A stretch of DNA of 64,000 nt, from positions 3,162,001 to 3,226,000 of the forward strand of contig NZ_JALDST010000001.1 of NCBI RefSeq assembly GCF_022747945.1, given 5' to 3'. The translations under genes and the position numbers were made by a program. This DNA is from Micromonospora sp. R77 (GTDB lineage Bacteria > Actinomycetota > Actinomycetes > Mycobacteriales > Micromonosporaceae). The number at the start of each line of letters is the position of its first letter. Positions within the stretch are counted from its first letter, which is position 1. Under the pieces are notes generated by a model, which made no database searches, was not told the origin of the DNA, and saw only the letters and a program-made list of their open reading frames with translations. Below are positions 7,101-16,111 of this stretch, in pieces.

Positions 7101-8891
7101 TCAACCCCGGGTCGGGCGCCCCACCAACTGCGACTCGATCGGCGTCGGGGAGAGCAGTGCCCAACGCAGGGCCCGCCGGTTCACCACCGCCACCATGTCG
7201 TCCCGGATCCGGGTCAACCACTCCGCCGACCCGCCGAGCCCCAGCGCGGCACCGGCCAGCGCGGCCTCGCCCGGGTCCAACGGTTGCAGGATCGCCAGGT
7301 CGGCCCGGCCGAGCGCGTCCACGTCGGCCGGGGTCAGCTCGTCCCGGACCACCAGGGTGGACTGCCAGGGCGGGCCGGGCGGGGCGTCGGCCGGCGCCGG
7401 ACCGGCGTCCAGCACCAGCAGCAGCGGCTGCAGCGGGCTGCCGGGCGGGCCACCCACCGGACGGCCGGGCGGCGTCACCGGGATCGCGCCGACCCCCCGG
7501 ACGAACCGCTCCCACACCTGGGGACGGGTGGTCTGCACCACCACCCGGGCACCGAGGGCCAGCGCGCGCAGCACGGTGAGCTGCGCGACGCGTACCCCGC
7601 CGACCAGCATCAACCGGGTCGCCTCCGGACGGAACAGCCGGACCGTGACCGCCCCGCCGTGCCGGTTCGCCCCCACCATCAGCCCGGCCTCGCCCAGCGG
7701 CAACTCCAGCGCGTCCAGCGCCGCACCGCCCACCGAGGCACCGGGGCGGGCCACCGCCAGCGGCAGGGTGGCGGCCAGCCCGTCCACCTGCTCGCCGTCG
7801 AGCCGCCGCAGCTCGCCGCCGGCATCGGCGACCAACCGCCGCGCCGCCTGGGCGGCCAGCGCCAGCTCACCGGCGGTCCAGGCGGCCAGGCGTACGGTCA
7901 GCTCGGCCGGCACCGGACCGGATCCGGCGTGCGGACCGAACCCCAGCGACACGGTGGTCGCGGTGGCCGGCAACGCGAGCAGCCGGGGCACCAGCCGCTG
8001 GCCGGCCTCGACGCGCGGGTCCGGCCAGCGACGCATCCGGAAGGTGGTCTGCAGCAGACCCCCGGTGTGCACCGTCTGCCAGGACCCGCGGGTCGGTCCG
8101 CCGGCGTCGTGGTGGGCCAGTTCCGCCAGTACGCGCAGCGCCGCCTGCTCGCCCAGCGGACGCCCGGTCAGCGGGCCCAGCCGGCGGACGACCCGCCGGA
8201 CCGTGCCGGAGAGGGCGCGCCGCAGCTCCTCGTCCGACCAGCCGTCGACCCGCAGCACCCGGACCGCCAGCACCGCCCGCTCCCGCCCGGCCAGCCGCCC
8301 GTCGGTGAGCTGCCGGTACGACGTGCCCGCCGTGCCGGCCGCGACCGCCGGGGCGGGCGCCGGTGACCCGGAGAGCAACAGCTGCACCCGGACCGGCGGG
8401 CTCTCCGGGGTGGCCGGCGGGAGCAGGGCGAGCGGCCCCGGCAGCAGCCGTCGGCCGTCGCCCAGCAGGTCGCCCGGGTCGCCGATCTCCAGCAGTGCGG
8501 TCAGCCCGGCCGCGTCGTCCACCACCGCGGCCGGGCCGCCGGCCAGCTCGGCGGAGCGCAGCTGTGCGCCCCGGTCGACCAGGTCCAGCAGCGCGGTCGG
8601 CCCGGCGGCCGGGGGCAGGACCCGCCGACGGGACAGGTGGGCCAGCCCGACGACCGCCCACTCGAAGAGCCACCGCCCGCGCAGCCGTACCCAGGCGCCG
8701 GGCAGCAGCAGCACGGCCAGCAGCAGGGCCCCGACAGTCGGCCAGGGCCCCCGCCCGACGGCCGCCGCGAGCACCGCCACCGCGACCTGCGCGGCCACCA
8801 CCTGACCCACGCGTACGCCCACCCGGGACGCCGGGATCCACTGTGGTGGCAGCGGCTGGTGGCGGGCAGCCGGAAGTCCGGTCGCGCTCAC
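7101..8891 (-). CDS. eccE: Type VII secretion protein EccE
   Basis: 596 residues from GTG at 8891 behind GGAGGAGGCAGG. Two transmembrane helices lie near residues 28-45 and 48-65 (VVAAQVAVAVLAAAVG, TVGALLLAVLLLPGAWV), followed by GRWLFEWAVVGLAHLSRRR, the usual EccE join to the cytosolic part. The long C-terminal region is variable, as in the family. EccE sits on the rim of the EccB-EccC-EccD membrane complex. The WXG100 pair and mycosin are immediately next door on the other side of the divergent promoter region. eccB, eccC and eccD are not in this window. Confidence 0.85.
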   Translation of the reverse strand: MSATGLPAARHQPLPPQWIPASRVGVRVGQVVAAQVAVAVLAAAVGRGPWPTVGALLLAVLLLPGAWVRLRGRWLFEWAVVGLAHLSRRRVLPPAAGPTALLDLVDRGAQLRSAELAGGPAAVVDDAAGLTALLEIGDPGDLLGDGRRLLPGPLALLPPATPESPPVRVQLLLSGSPAPAPAVAAGTAGTSYRQLTDGRLAGRERAVLAVRVLRVDGWSDEELRRALSGTVRRVVRRLGPLTGRPLGEQAALRVLAELAHHDAGGPTRGSWQTVHTGGLLQTTFRMRRWPDPRVEAGQRLVPRLLALPATATTVSLGFGPHAGSGPVPAELTVRLAAWTAGELALAAQAARRLVADAGGELRRLDGEQVDGLAATLPLAVARPGASVGGAALDALELPLGEAGLMVGANRHGGAVTVRLFRPEATRLMLVGGVRVAQLTVLRALALGARVVVQTTRPQVWERFVRGVGAIPVTPPGRPVGGPPGSPLQPLLLVLDAGPAPADAPPGPPWQSTLVVRDELTPADVDALGRADLAILQPLDPGEAALAGAALGLGGSAEWLTRIRDDMVAVVNRRALRWALLSPTPIESQLVGRPTRG

Positions 8892-9129
8892 CCTGCCTCC
8901 TCCGCCGCTCGTCGGGTGACGGTGGCGTGGCTCATCGTAAGGGGTCCGCCCCGGGCGCGTTGTCCACAGGGGAGCACCCGGGGGTAGCACATCAGGAACC
9001 GGACCGCTACCGTCAGCGACGAGTTCGCCGCGCGCCGCCGTCCCCTGCCCCACGCTCCGGCATCGCGTGGCTGTCCACGGTGGCCGTTCACACGGCCGAC
9101 CACGACCGAGGAGACGAGGTGACGTCCGG
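8892..9129. promoter_or_regulatory. Divergent promoter region between eccE and the WXG100 pair
   Basis: The 238 bases between the divergent starts of eccE and the first WXG100 gene must hold promoters in both directions. TTGTCCACA at 8960-8968 matches the actinobacterial DnaA-box consensus, but stands alone. No clear -35/-10 pair was found. Confidence 0.35.
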
Positions 9130-9447
9130 GTGTCCCAGACCCAGGCAGAAGCCGCGGTGATGCAGCAGACCGCCGCGAAGTTCGAGCAGGTGGACCAGTC
9201 GTTGCAGACCATGCTGAGCGGCCTGATGGCGGAGCTGGAAGTGCTGCAACAGGCCTGGCGGGGTGCCGGCGGGCGCTCCTTCGAGCAGGTGAAGCAGCAG
9301 TGGGCGCAGGACCAGGCGGCGCTCCAGCGGGCCCTGCGGGAGACCGCCACCGCGATCCGCACCGCCGGCCAGCAGTACGACGTCTCGGACACCGAGGCCG
9401 CCAGCCGCGTCGCCGGCACCAACCGCGGCATCCAGTTGCCGCTCTGA
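9130..9447 (+). CDS. WXG100 family type VII secretion substrate (first of pair)
   Basis: 105 residues with a helical hairpin fold and the turn motif W43-R-G45 in LQQAWRGAGGRSFEQVKQQW. The second helix ends with the secretion-type pattern YDVSDTEAA (Y-x3-D/E: YDVSD). These proteins form heterodimers that go through the Ecc channel. GTG at 9130 is the only start that fits; GAGG lies about 11 bases upstream. The second WXG100 gene begins 16 bases after the stop, so they are very likely co-expressed. Confidence 0.9.
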   Translation: MSQTQAEAAVMQQTAAKFEQVDQSLQTMLSGLMAELEVLQQAWRGAGGRSFEQVKQQWAQDQAALQRALRETATAIRTAGQQYDVSDTEAASRVAGTNRGIQLPL

Positions 9448-9463
9448 CCCCAGGGGAGAACCG

Positions 9464-9757
9464 ATGGACCACGGTGTGCTGGTCGTCAACTTCGCCGCGC
9501 TGCACCAGGCCGGCGCGGACATCCAGAAGGCGCTGAACACCCTCGACAGCCAGCTCGGGCAGCTCGAACGCGACGCCGCGCCGCTGGTGGCGAGCTGGAA
9601 CGGCGAGGCCCGCCAGGCGTACGAGCAGCGGCAGGCGCGATGGCGTGCCGCCTCGCAGGACCTCCAGGCGATGCTGCGCGACATCAAGCTGGCGGTGGAG
9701 GACTCCGCCTCCGACTACCTCGACACCGAGAAGAAGAACGTCGGCCTCTTCCAGTGA
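9464..9757 (+). CDS. WXG100 family type VII secretion substrate (second of pair)
   Basis: 97 residues, exactly the family size. The turn motif is W45-N-G47 in LVASWNGEARQAYEQRQARW, and the C-terminal helix ends with YLDTEKKNVGLFQ (Y-x3-D/E variant: YLDTE). ATG at 9464 follows CAGGGGAGAACC, a good ribosome site. It is the likely dimer partner of the gene just upstream. The 3' 43 bases overlap the annotated end of the convergent mycosin gene, which may be an artefact of a mycosin frameshift. Confidence 0.9.
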   Translation: MDHGVLVVNFAALHQAGADIQKALNTLDSQLGQLERDAAPLVASWNGEARQAYEQRQARWRAASQDLQAMLRDIKLAVEDSASDYLDTEKKNVGLFQ

Positions 9758-11091
9758 GGCCGGGCGGACGGCGGCGCGGACGACCTCGTCCGCGCCGCCG
9801 CCCGTGTCGGGTGCCGACGCACCGATCTTCGCTCGCCGCCGGGATCGCGAGCACCACCGGCAGCCGGCCGGGGTCGGTCTGCCGGCCGGGGTCGGTCAGG
9901 CGGGCGCCAGCGGCGCCGGTTGCCCCTCGGCAGCACCACGGCCAGCAGCACGGTGACCGTCGCCGCCGCCCCGGTGGCCCCGGCCACCAGCAGGGCCCGC
10001 CGCCGGGCCGTCGCCCGCCGTTCCTGCCGGGCCAGCGCCGCCGGGTCCACCCGCTCCGCCGGCAGCGCCGCCGCCCGACCCGGTCGCCCGGTGACCCGAC
10101 CCGGCATCTCGGTGACCGCCCGGTACGGGTTCAGCGTCCCCGCGCCGTACCCGCCGGCCCGGCCGGGGGCCGGATCGGTGCTCTCGACGATCCGCTGCGC
10201 CACCTCGGCGGCGGTCAGCTCGGGGCGGTACTGCCGCACCAGTGCCGCCGTGGCGGCCACGAAGGGCGCGGCATAGCTGGTCCCCTCCGCCCGGTGGTGC
10301 CCCTGCTCCGGGGCGGCCATCAGCACGTCGGTGCCGGGGGCCACCAGGTCGACGTAGGGGCCGGTCTGCGAGAAGGGGGCCCGCACGCCGTCCGCCCCGA
10401 TCGCACCCACCCCGAGCACCCCGTCGTACGCGGCCGGATAGGGGCGGGGGTCGCCGTTGTCGTGCAGGTTGCCCGCGGCGGCCACCACGACCACGTCCCG
10501 CCGCACCGCATAGGCGACCGCCGCCCGGACGGCCGGGTCGTCGGCGTAGAGCACCACCGAGAGGTTCAGCACGTCCGCGTGGTGGTCCACCGCCCAGCGG
10601 ATCGCCCGGGCGAAGTCGGCCGCCCCGACCGTACGCCCCGACTCCCGCCCGTCGACCACCTGCTGCTCGCTGACGCGTACCGGCAGGATGCGGGCGCCCG
10701 GGGCGAGGCCCCGGAACGCCATGCCGGGGCGCGGCGACGCGACGATGATGCTCGCCACGCCGGTGCCGTGCCCGGCGCAGTCCCGGGTGCCGTCACCGCC
10801 CGGGTCGAGGAAGTCGGCGCCGTCGAGCACCCGCCCGGCGAGCTGCGGATGCCGGCGGTCCACCCCGGAGTCGACCACGGCGACCAGCACGCCGGCCCCG
10901 GTGGCGAGGGGGGTGAGCCGGTCCGGGGCGTACCGTTGCTGTGGCCACGGCTGGTCGGCGACCGGCCGGGCGGGCGCGGGCGGGTTGGCGCAGGTGGTCG
11001 CGGCCCGGGCGGCGACCGGCGCGGCCGGCAGGACGGCGACGAGGAGCGCCGCCAGCGCGGTGAGGGTCGGGCGGACGGTGGGCCGGGACAT
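9715..11091 (-). CDS. mycP: Type VII secretion-associated serine protease mycosin (subtilisin family S8)
   Basis: 458 residues. Signal peptide about 1-30 (TALAALLVAVLPAAPVAARA). Subtilase domain with the triad Asp74 (VAVVDSGVD), His108 (CAGHGTGVAS) and Ser271 (GTSYAAPF), and oxyanion Asn207 (VVAAAGN). A transmembrane helix at about 365-386 anchors it with the protease outside, followed by a basic tail. Mycosins are needed for T7SS function and complex stability. The last 60 or so residues (PDRPRPADRPRPAAGG onward) are low-complexity and run antisense into the WXG100 gene. In the third frame, a TGA near 9899 would end the protein soon after GNRRRW, so a one-base error here is possible. Confidence 0.9.
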   Translation of the reverse strand: MSRPTVRPTLTALAALLVAVLPAAPVAARAATTCANPPAPARPVADQPWPQQRYAPDRLTPLATGAGVLVAVVDSGVDRRHPQLAGRVLDGADFLDPGGDGTRDCAGHGTGVASIIVASPRPGMAFRGLAPGARILPVRVSEQQVVDGRESGRTVGAADFARAIRWAVDHHADVLNLSVVLYADDPAVRAAVAYAVRRDVVVVAAAGNLHDNGDPRPYPAAYDGVLGVGAIGADGVRAPFSQTGPYVDLVAPGTDVLMAAPEQGHHRAEGTSYAAPFVAATAALVRQYRPELTAAEVAQRIVESTDPAPGRAGGYGAGTLNPYRAVTEMPGRVTGRPGRAAALPAERVDPAALARQERRATARRRALLVAGATGAAATVTVLLAVVLPRGNRRRWRPPDRPRPADRPRPAAGGARDPGGERRSVRRHPTRAAARTRSSAPPSARPHWKRPTFFFSVSR

Positions 11092-11243
11092 CGACGGCCT
11101 CCGTATCGTGTCGACTCCGGAACGCGATGTTAGCGCCTCGTCCGCGACGCGGTGAGCCGCCGACGGCCCACCATTGTGATCTTGATACCACCTTGTAGGT
11201 TGTACGCGATACCTATGGCCTGTTGGCGGGAGGAGGGGTGGCC

Positions 11244-14083
11244 GTGACCGAATGGGAGCCGGCCACCGAGGCCGAGACGGACCTGCAGGACGCCCTGCGC
11301 GCCCATGACCAGGAGCTCTACTTCCGCATCCTGACCCGCACCGAGCTGCTGCTGCCGGTCTCCGCGGAGGCGCTCGCCGGGCGGGCCCCGATGGGCTGGG
11401 GGACCTGGACCACCGGCGGCCGGACCCACGTGCTCGCCTTCACCTCCGCCGCCGCGCTGCGGGCCTGCCTCGGTGAGCACGCCGGCACCAGCCGCCGCGT
11501 CGCGTACGCCGACCTGGCGGCCGACTGGCCCAACCACGAGTGGTGGCTGGCGGTCAACCCCGGCCTGCCGATCGAGGGCTACCTGCCCGCCTGGTTCGTC
11601 GCGCAGCTCTCCCGCGGCGACGTCCGGCTGCCCGGCCGCACCATGGGTGCCCGCGCCCGGTTGGAACGCGCCGAGAACGCCGCCCGGGCCCGGGCCGGCG
11701 CGGACGCTCCGGTCGCGGCACCGGCCCCGGCGCCCCCGAGCATCCGGCCGCCCCTCGCGAGCCCGCCACGGTGCGGATCCCCACCGTTCCCGCCGCACCC
11801 GTCCCGGCACCCGCACCCGTCCCGCCGCCGGTGCCCACTCCGGCCGCCCCGCCGCCGCCGGTGATCGCCCCGCCGACGGTGCCGGTCCCGCCGACGGTGC
11901 CCGCCCCGGCCGGTCCGCCCGCCCGTGGTGGCGTGCCCGGGCAGCCGGCGTCGAACGGGGACCGGACGGCGGCGATGCCGACTCCCGCGCGGGTGTCGCT
12001 GCGCCGCGCCGCCGCGGAGGGCGAACAGCGCGACGCCGTCCGTGACCGGCCCACCCCGCCACCCCGGTCCCCGCTGCGCGCCGAGGAGAGCGGCGACAAC
12101 CTGAGTGGTTGGCTCGCCGACCTCCGGCCCCGCCCGGACGGGACCGAGGCCGACGGAACGGGCACCGCCGCCGCGCCGGCCGGGACCGAACCGGCCAACG
12201 GCCGCCCCGGCGAGCCCGGTGGGCGTTCCTTCTTCGAGCCGGCATCCGGCCGCAGCCGCCGGATGTCGCCACTGGACAAGCCGCGCCGGACCGGTGACCG
12301 GGCCGTCCCGCCGACCCGCCTCGGTCAGGGCGGCCAGGCGTTCCCGCGTCGACGCCCGCTGAACGAGCCGGTGCGGGAGGAGCCCACCCGGGCCTTCCGG
12401 TTCAACGCCGACGAGACCACCCGGGCGATGCCCCGCCCCGCGCCGCCGGCCGACGAGACGACCCGGGCCTTCCCGACGCCCGCACCGGCGGGCGAGCCGG
12501 CCGTGGCGTTCCACGCGCCGGTGGGCGAGCCGGCCGGGGCGTTCCCGACGGTCGCGCCCGGCGACGAGTCCACCCAGGCGCTGCCGCGACGCCGGCCGCC
12601 CTCGGCCGAGCCGGCGGAGCCGGTGGCACCCGTGGTGCCGCCGGAGCCGACCCGGCCGATCCCGACCGGCCCGGCGTTCGCCCCGGTCGAGGAGCCGGAG
12701 GAGGTCCCCACCTCGGTCGTCGAGCCGGCCTCCGGGCCGCCGGCCGCCCGACGGGGCTTCTCGCCGATCGTCATCGAGGGCACCGTCATCGAGTCCCGGG
12801 ACCTGGACCTCGCCGAGCCGGTGAGCCCGGCCGCGTCGGCCCCGGCCGAGGCCGCCCCCTGGGCCGGTCCGTCGACCGTGGCGGACGCACCCGCCGCCCC
12901 GGAGGAGGCCGACCCCGCGCCCGACACCGAGGTGCTCGGGACGGTCCGGACCGCTGCCGATCCGGTGCCGGCAGCCACCCCCGACGACCCCACGCTCCCG
13001 TTCCGCGCCGACGACAGCACCGTCCCGCTGGGCGTGCCGGCGGACCCGCCCCGGCCCGCGCCGGCCGCGGTGGCCGAGCCGGTCACCGAGGCGGTCCCGG
13101 CCGGGCCCGTCCCGGTCGACTTCCTGCCGGCCAACGAGGTCGAGGAGGACCTGCTCGGGGCCGCCGGCAGCGGCAGCACCGACACGTTCCTCTCCACCCT
13201 GCTGCTGGCCCGGGTGCTGCTGCCGGTGGCACCCGGTTCGGTGCCGGGCAGCCGACCGGGCGAGCCGGGCTTCGTCTGGCACACCGAGGAGCTGGACGGC
13301 GAGACGTACGTGGTGGTCTACACCTCGCCGGAGCGGCTCGCGGACCGGGCCGACGGGCCGGTCGACACGGTGCTGGTGCGGTTCGTGCAGCTGATCCGGC
13401 GCTGGCCCGACGAGAACTGGTCGTTCGCCGTCAACCCGGGCACCCCGGTCGGCGCGAAATATCCCGGCGAACAGGTCGTCGGGCTGGCGAACTGGGCCGC
13501 CGAGGTGGGGCTGGGCGACGACGCGGAGAGCGAACCGGAGCAGGCCGCCGCGGAACCGGTGAGCCGGCCCCGGCCCGCGCCCCCGGCCGTCGACCCGACC
13601 CTTCCGGTGACCATGCAGAAGGCGGTCGCCCCGAGCCAGCTCGCGTACTACCTGGAGCGCGGCTACGACCGGGTCTCCGGCTTCGTGCACCGGGCCAACG
13701 AACTGGCCCACCTGAACACCCCGGCGCAGCTCTACGATGCGCTCGGCCTCGGCCACCCCGACTCGCCGTTCACCCGGGACGCCGGCGAGATCTACGTGCT
13801 CCGCTGGCCGGCGCACCGCCCGAGCCTCTACCGCATCCCGTACGGGGGGCAGAACGAGGCGGCGATGCGGGCCATGGAGGGCTGGGTCATTGAACGCCCG
13901 CCGTTCCGGGGCAACGGTTTCGCCCCGGGCGAGAGCAGCGACGTGGTGGCCGAGTTCAAGGTGGACAGCGCCCGGCTGCCGCACGGCGCGCAGCTGTGGC
14001 GGATCGGCGCGGACGGCAGCGAACGGGTGATCGCCATCCTGGACACCGACGCGCTGCTCTGGCGACAGGTCGGTGCGGCGTGA
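11244..14083 (+). pseudogene. Giant SseB-domain, proline-rich T7SS-linked protein with C-terminal toxin-like region, frameshifted
   Basis: About 945 residues if one missing base is restored near 11735-11765. Part 1 (from GTG 11244, with GGGAGGAGG upstream): an SseB-like domain of about 150 residues with ELYFRILTRTELLLPVS, GWGTWTTGGRTHVLAFTS and WWLAVNPGLPIEGYLPAWF. Part 2, in another frame: about 450 residues of Pro/Ala/Glu linker with DETTRA repeats. Then a second SseB-like domain (STLLLARVLLPVAPG ... WSFAVNPGTPVGAKYPGEQV) and a distinct closing domain of about 160 residues (YYLERGYDRVSGFVHRANEL ... YRIPYGGQNEAAMRAM ... LLWRQVG). Its stop overlaps the next gene by four bases. No known catalytic motif can be named. 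Position next to mycosin and WXG100 genes suggests a T7SS role. Confidence 0.7.
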
Positions 14084-14445
14084 TCCGCGACGGTTACGTG
14101 GCCCGCTGGCAGGGCCGGGAATACCTGGCCAGCCCGGACGGCGACGACGTCCGGCTCTACCAGCCGGAACCCGGCGAGGGCTTCGAGGAGGTACGCCCCG
14201 GCCGGTACGTCCGGGTGCTGCCGCTGACCGAGGTCGACGACCTGGCGTACGTCCGGACCACCTGCACCTGGCAGGGGCAGCCGTTCATCGTGCTCGGCGA
14301 GCACGAGGGCTGGCTGCGGGTGGAGTACACCGGCGGCCGGTGGCCGGTGGCCCGGGCGATGGGGCTGGAGGTCTTCGACTTCGGCGTCTACCAGGGCTGG
14401 GCGCCGGCCGGCGAGGTGGCCGACCTGCGCGAGAAGCGGGTCTGA
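14080..14445 (+). CDS. Small hypothetical protein, possible immunity partner
   Basis: 121 residues from GTG at 14080, overlapping the preceding stop as GTGA. It has no signal peptide or membrane helix and looks like a compact beta-rich cytosolic protein, with GYVARWQGREYLASPDGDDVRLY, VRPGRYVRVLPLTEVDDLAYVRTTCTWQGQPFIVL and EGWLRVEYTGGRWPVARAMGLE. I recall similar small proteins after T7SS effector or polymorphic-toxin genes in actinomycetes, but this is memory of a pattern, not a search result. Tight coupling to a large modular protein is consistent with an immunity role. It ends one base before the convergent hydrolase. Confidence 0.6.
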   Translation: MIRDGYVARWQGREYLASPDGDDVRLYQPEPGEGFEEVRPGRYVRVLPLTEVDDLAYVRTTCTWQGQPFIVLGEHEGWLRVEYTGGRWPVARAMGLEVFDFGVYQGWAPAGEVADLREKRV

Positions 14446-14446
14446 C

Positions 14447-15379
14447 TCAGGACTTCGCCCAGCGCAGGATCTCGCCGAGCACCACCTCCGGCGCCTCCAC
14501 GTGCGGGAAGTGGCCGACCTCGTCGAGCAGTCGCCACTCGTAGGGGGCGGTGACGTACCGGCCGGAGCCCTGGGCGGTGCGCGGCAGGGACGCGGTGTCC
14601 AGCGCCCCGTGCAGCTGGAGGGTCGGCGTGACCAGCGGCTTCTGCATCAGCCGGACGAACCGGTAGCCGTGCAGTCGGAGCACCGAGCGGAACGCCCAGC
14701 GGTAGCCCTCCAGCGCGCAGAAGGCGGCCTGCGGGATCCGCATGGCGGCCCGGCAGCAGCGGGCGTACTCGGCGAAGTCGGGGCCGGTGACCCAGCGTGG
14801 CCCGCCCCAGCGGCGCAGCATCTCCTCGACGGCTGCGGCGTCGTCGCGGGTCAGCACGTGCTCGTAGCGCGGTAGCTGGAACCGCAGCGCGGGGGTGGAG
14901 GCGGCGAACTGGCCGCGCGGGTCGGCGAAGATGGCCGCCCGCAGCCGCAGCGGGTGCGGTGCGCCGAGCACCACCAGCCGCCGGACCAGGGTGGGGTGGA
15001 ACGACGCCGCCGTCCAGCCGATCAGCCCGCCGGCACCGGTGCCGACCACGGTGGCCGCGCGTTCGCCGAGCGCCCGGATCAGTCCGGCCACGTCGGCGGC
15101 GAGGGTGTAGCCGTCGTACCCCCGGGGTGGCTTGTCGCTGGCGCCGTAGCCGCGCAGGTCGACCGCGACCGCCCGGAACCCCGCGTCGGCGACCGCCGGC
15201 AGCATCTCCCGCCAGGCCCACCAGTATTCCGGGAAGCCGTGCAGGAAGAGCACCATCGGGCCGGTGCCGGCCTCGACGGCGTGGAACCGGCTGCCGTTCG
15301 CCCCGACGAACCGGTGCGTCCACGGTCCCTCGGTCAGGACGCAGGACTCGTCGACGGGCCCGCCATGCTGCTCGGTCAT
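14447..15379 (-). CDS. Alpha/beta hydrolase, epoxide-hydrolase-like, without the usual nucleophile
   Basis: 310 residues from ATG at 15379. The oxyanion motif H47-G-F-P-E51 and the region DLRGYGASDKPP are typical of soluble epoxide hydrolases. The late His is present (LLDEVGHFPHVEAPE), and GALDTAS may supply the acid. However, the nucleophile elbow, which should read G-x-Asp-x-G (or Ser), is G113-T114-G115-A116-G117. Gly at position 115 cannot act as nucleophile, so the protein is either inactive as a classic hydrolase or does something else. No frame problem is seen around it. The neighbours give no pathway hint. Confidence 0.8.
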   Translation of the reverse strand: MTEQHGGPVDESCVLTEGPWTHRFVGANGSRFHAVEAGTGPMVLFLHGFPEYWWAWREMLPAVADAGFRAVAVDLRGYGASDKPPRGYDGYTLAADVAGLIRALGERAATVVGTGAGGLIGWTAASFHPTLVRRLVVLGAPHPLRLRAAIFADPRGQFAASTPALRFQLPRYEHVLTRDDAAAVEEMLRRWGGPRWVTGPDFAEYARCCRAAMRIPQAAFCALEGYRWAFRSVLRLHGYRFVRLMQKPLVTPTLQLHGALDTASLPRTAQGSGRYVTAPYEWRLLDEVGHFPHVEAPEVVLGEILRWAKS

Positions 15380-15455
15380 GTGCCACAGCCTAGGACCCGG
15401 GAAACCGCTGTCCGTCCCGACGACCCCGTCCGGCGCGGAACCGGCCGCCGGCACC

Positions 15456-15941
15456 TCAGCCGACCGGCTCGATCTTCCGCAGCTCGACCCGGGTGCCGGG
15501 CCCGCAGTCCACCCCGCTGGCGGGTGGTCCGACGGTGACCCGGACCCAGGTCCCGGTGCCCCAGTTCCCCATGTTCTCGCCGTGCAGCGCGTACTCCCGG
15601 CCGTCGTCGGTGACCAGGCCGTAGCAGGGGCCGGGGCCGCCCCGGCTGATCCGGCCGGCGAGCAGGTCGGGCCGGCGCAGGTCGGTGGGGTTGTCGGGCG
15701 GCGCGGTCGGTCGCCGCAGCGTCGGCAGGTCGGTGGCGGAGAACGGGGTACGCCCCGACGGCGCGACGGGCGACGGCGCGGCCGGCGTCGACGGTTCGGC
15801 TCCGGTGGGCGAGCTGGTGGACGGGTCGGGGGAGGCGGCCACGGGGGCTCCGTTCTCCGGCCGTGCGCAGCCGGCGAGGGTGGTGAGGACCAGCAGGGCG
15901 GCGAGACCGGTGTACGGGGCGGTGGCACGGGTGATGGGCAC
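15456..15941 (-). CDS. Small secreted lipoprotein of unknown function
   Basis: 161 residues from GTG at 15941. A lipoprotein signal peptide ends in the lipobox LAGC (TTLAGCARPENG), so Cys about 25 should be lipidated. Then comes a Ser/Pro/Thr-rich linker (SPDPSTSSPTGAEPSTPAAP), then a small C-terminal domain with GPCYGLVTDDGREYALHGENMGNWGTGTWVRV, which looks like an OB-like beta barrel. Two Cys in this domain (GPCYG, GVDCGP) may form a disulfide outside the cell. The family is common in actinomycetes without assigned function. Confidence 0.75.
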   Translation of the reverse strand: MPITRATAPYTGLAALLVLTTLAGCARPENGAPVAASPDPSTSSPTGAEPSTPAAPSPVAPSGRTPFSATDLPTLRRPTAPPDNPTDLRRPDLLAGRISRGGPGPCYGLVTDDGREYALHGENMGNWGTGTWVRVTVGPPASGVDCGPGTRVELRKIEPVG

Positions 15942-16034
15942 GCCGGTTGGACGGGTCGGGCCGGCACCGGGTTCCCGGTGTGACGAGGTGCCGAGCCGGA
16001 CGACGCGTCTGGCCGGATCACCTGCCGGAACGGG

Positions 16035-16068
16035 CGATGCCCGGGCAGGTGACCCTGCCCGGGCATCG
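16035..16068 (-). terminator. Terminator of M6 protease gene 1
   Basis: Perfect 15-bp stem: CGATGCCCGGGCAGG at 16035-16049 pairs with CCTGCCCGGGCATCG at 16054-16068, with a TGAC loop. It lies 43 bases past the stop of the minus-strand protease. Confidence 0.8.
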
Positions 16069-16111
16069 CTTCGTGCGTGTTGCGTGGTGCGGTGTTGCGC
16101 TGATCAGCGGA

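Noticed and set aside
8960-8968. Origin of replication signal (TTGTCCACA)
   Set aside because: A single DnaA-box match is expected by chance about once per such a window; no cluster and no dnaA/dnaN nearby.
11540-11760. Independent start for the long second frame of the SseB-like gene
   Set aside because: The part before about 11740 in that frame is Arg/Gly-rich shadow of the SseB domain; it becomes natural only after the break point.
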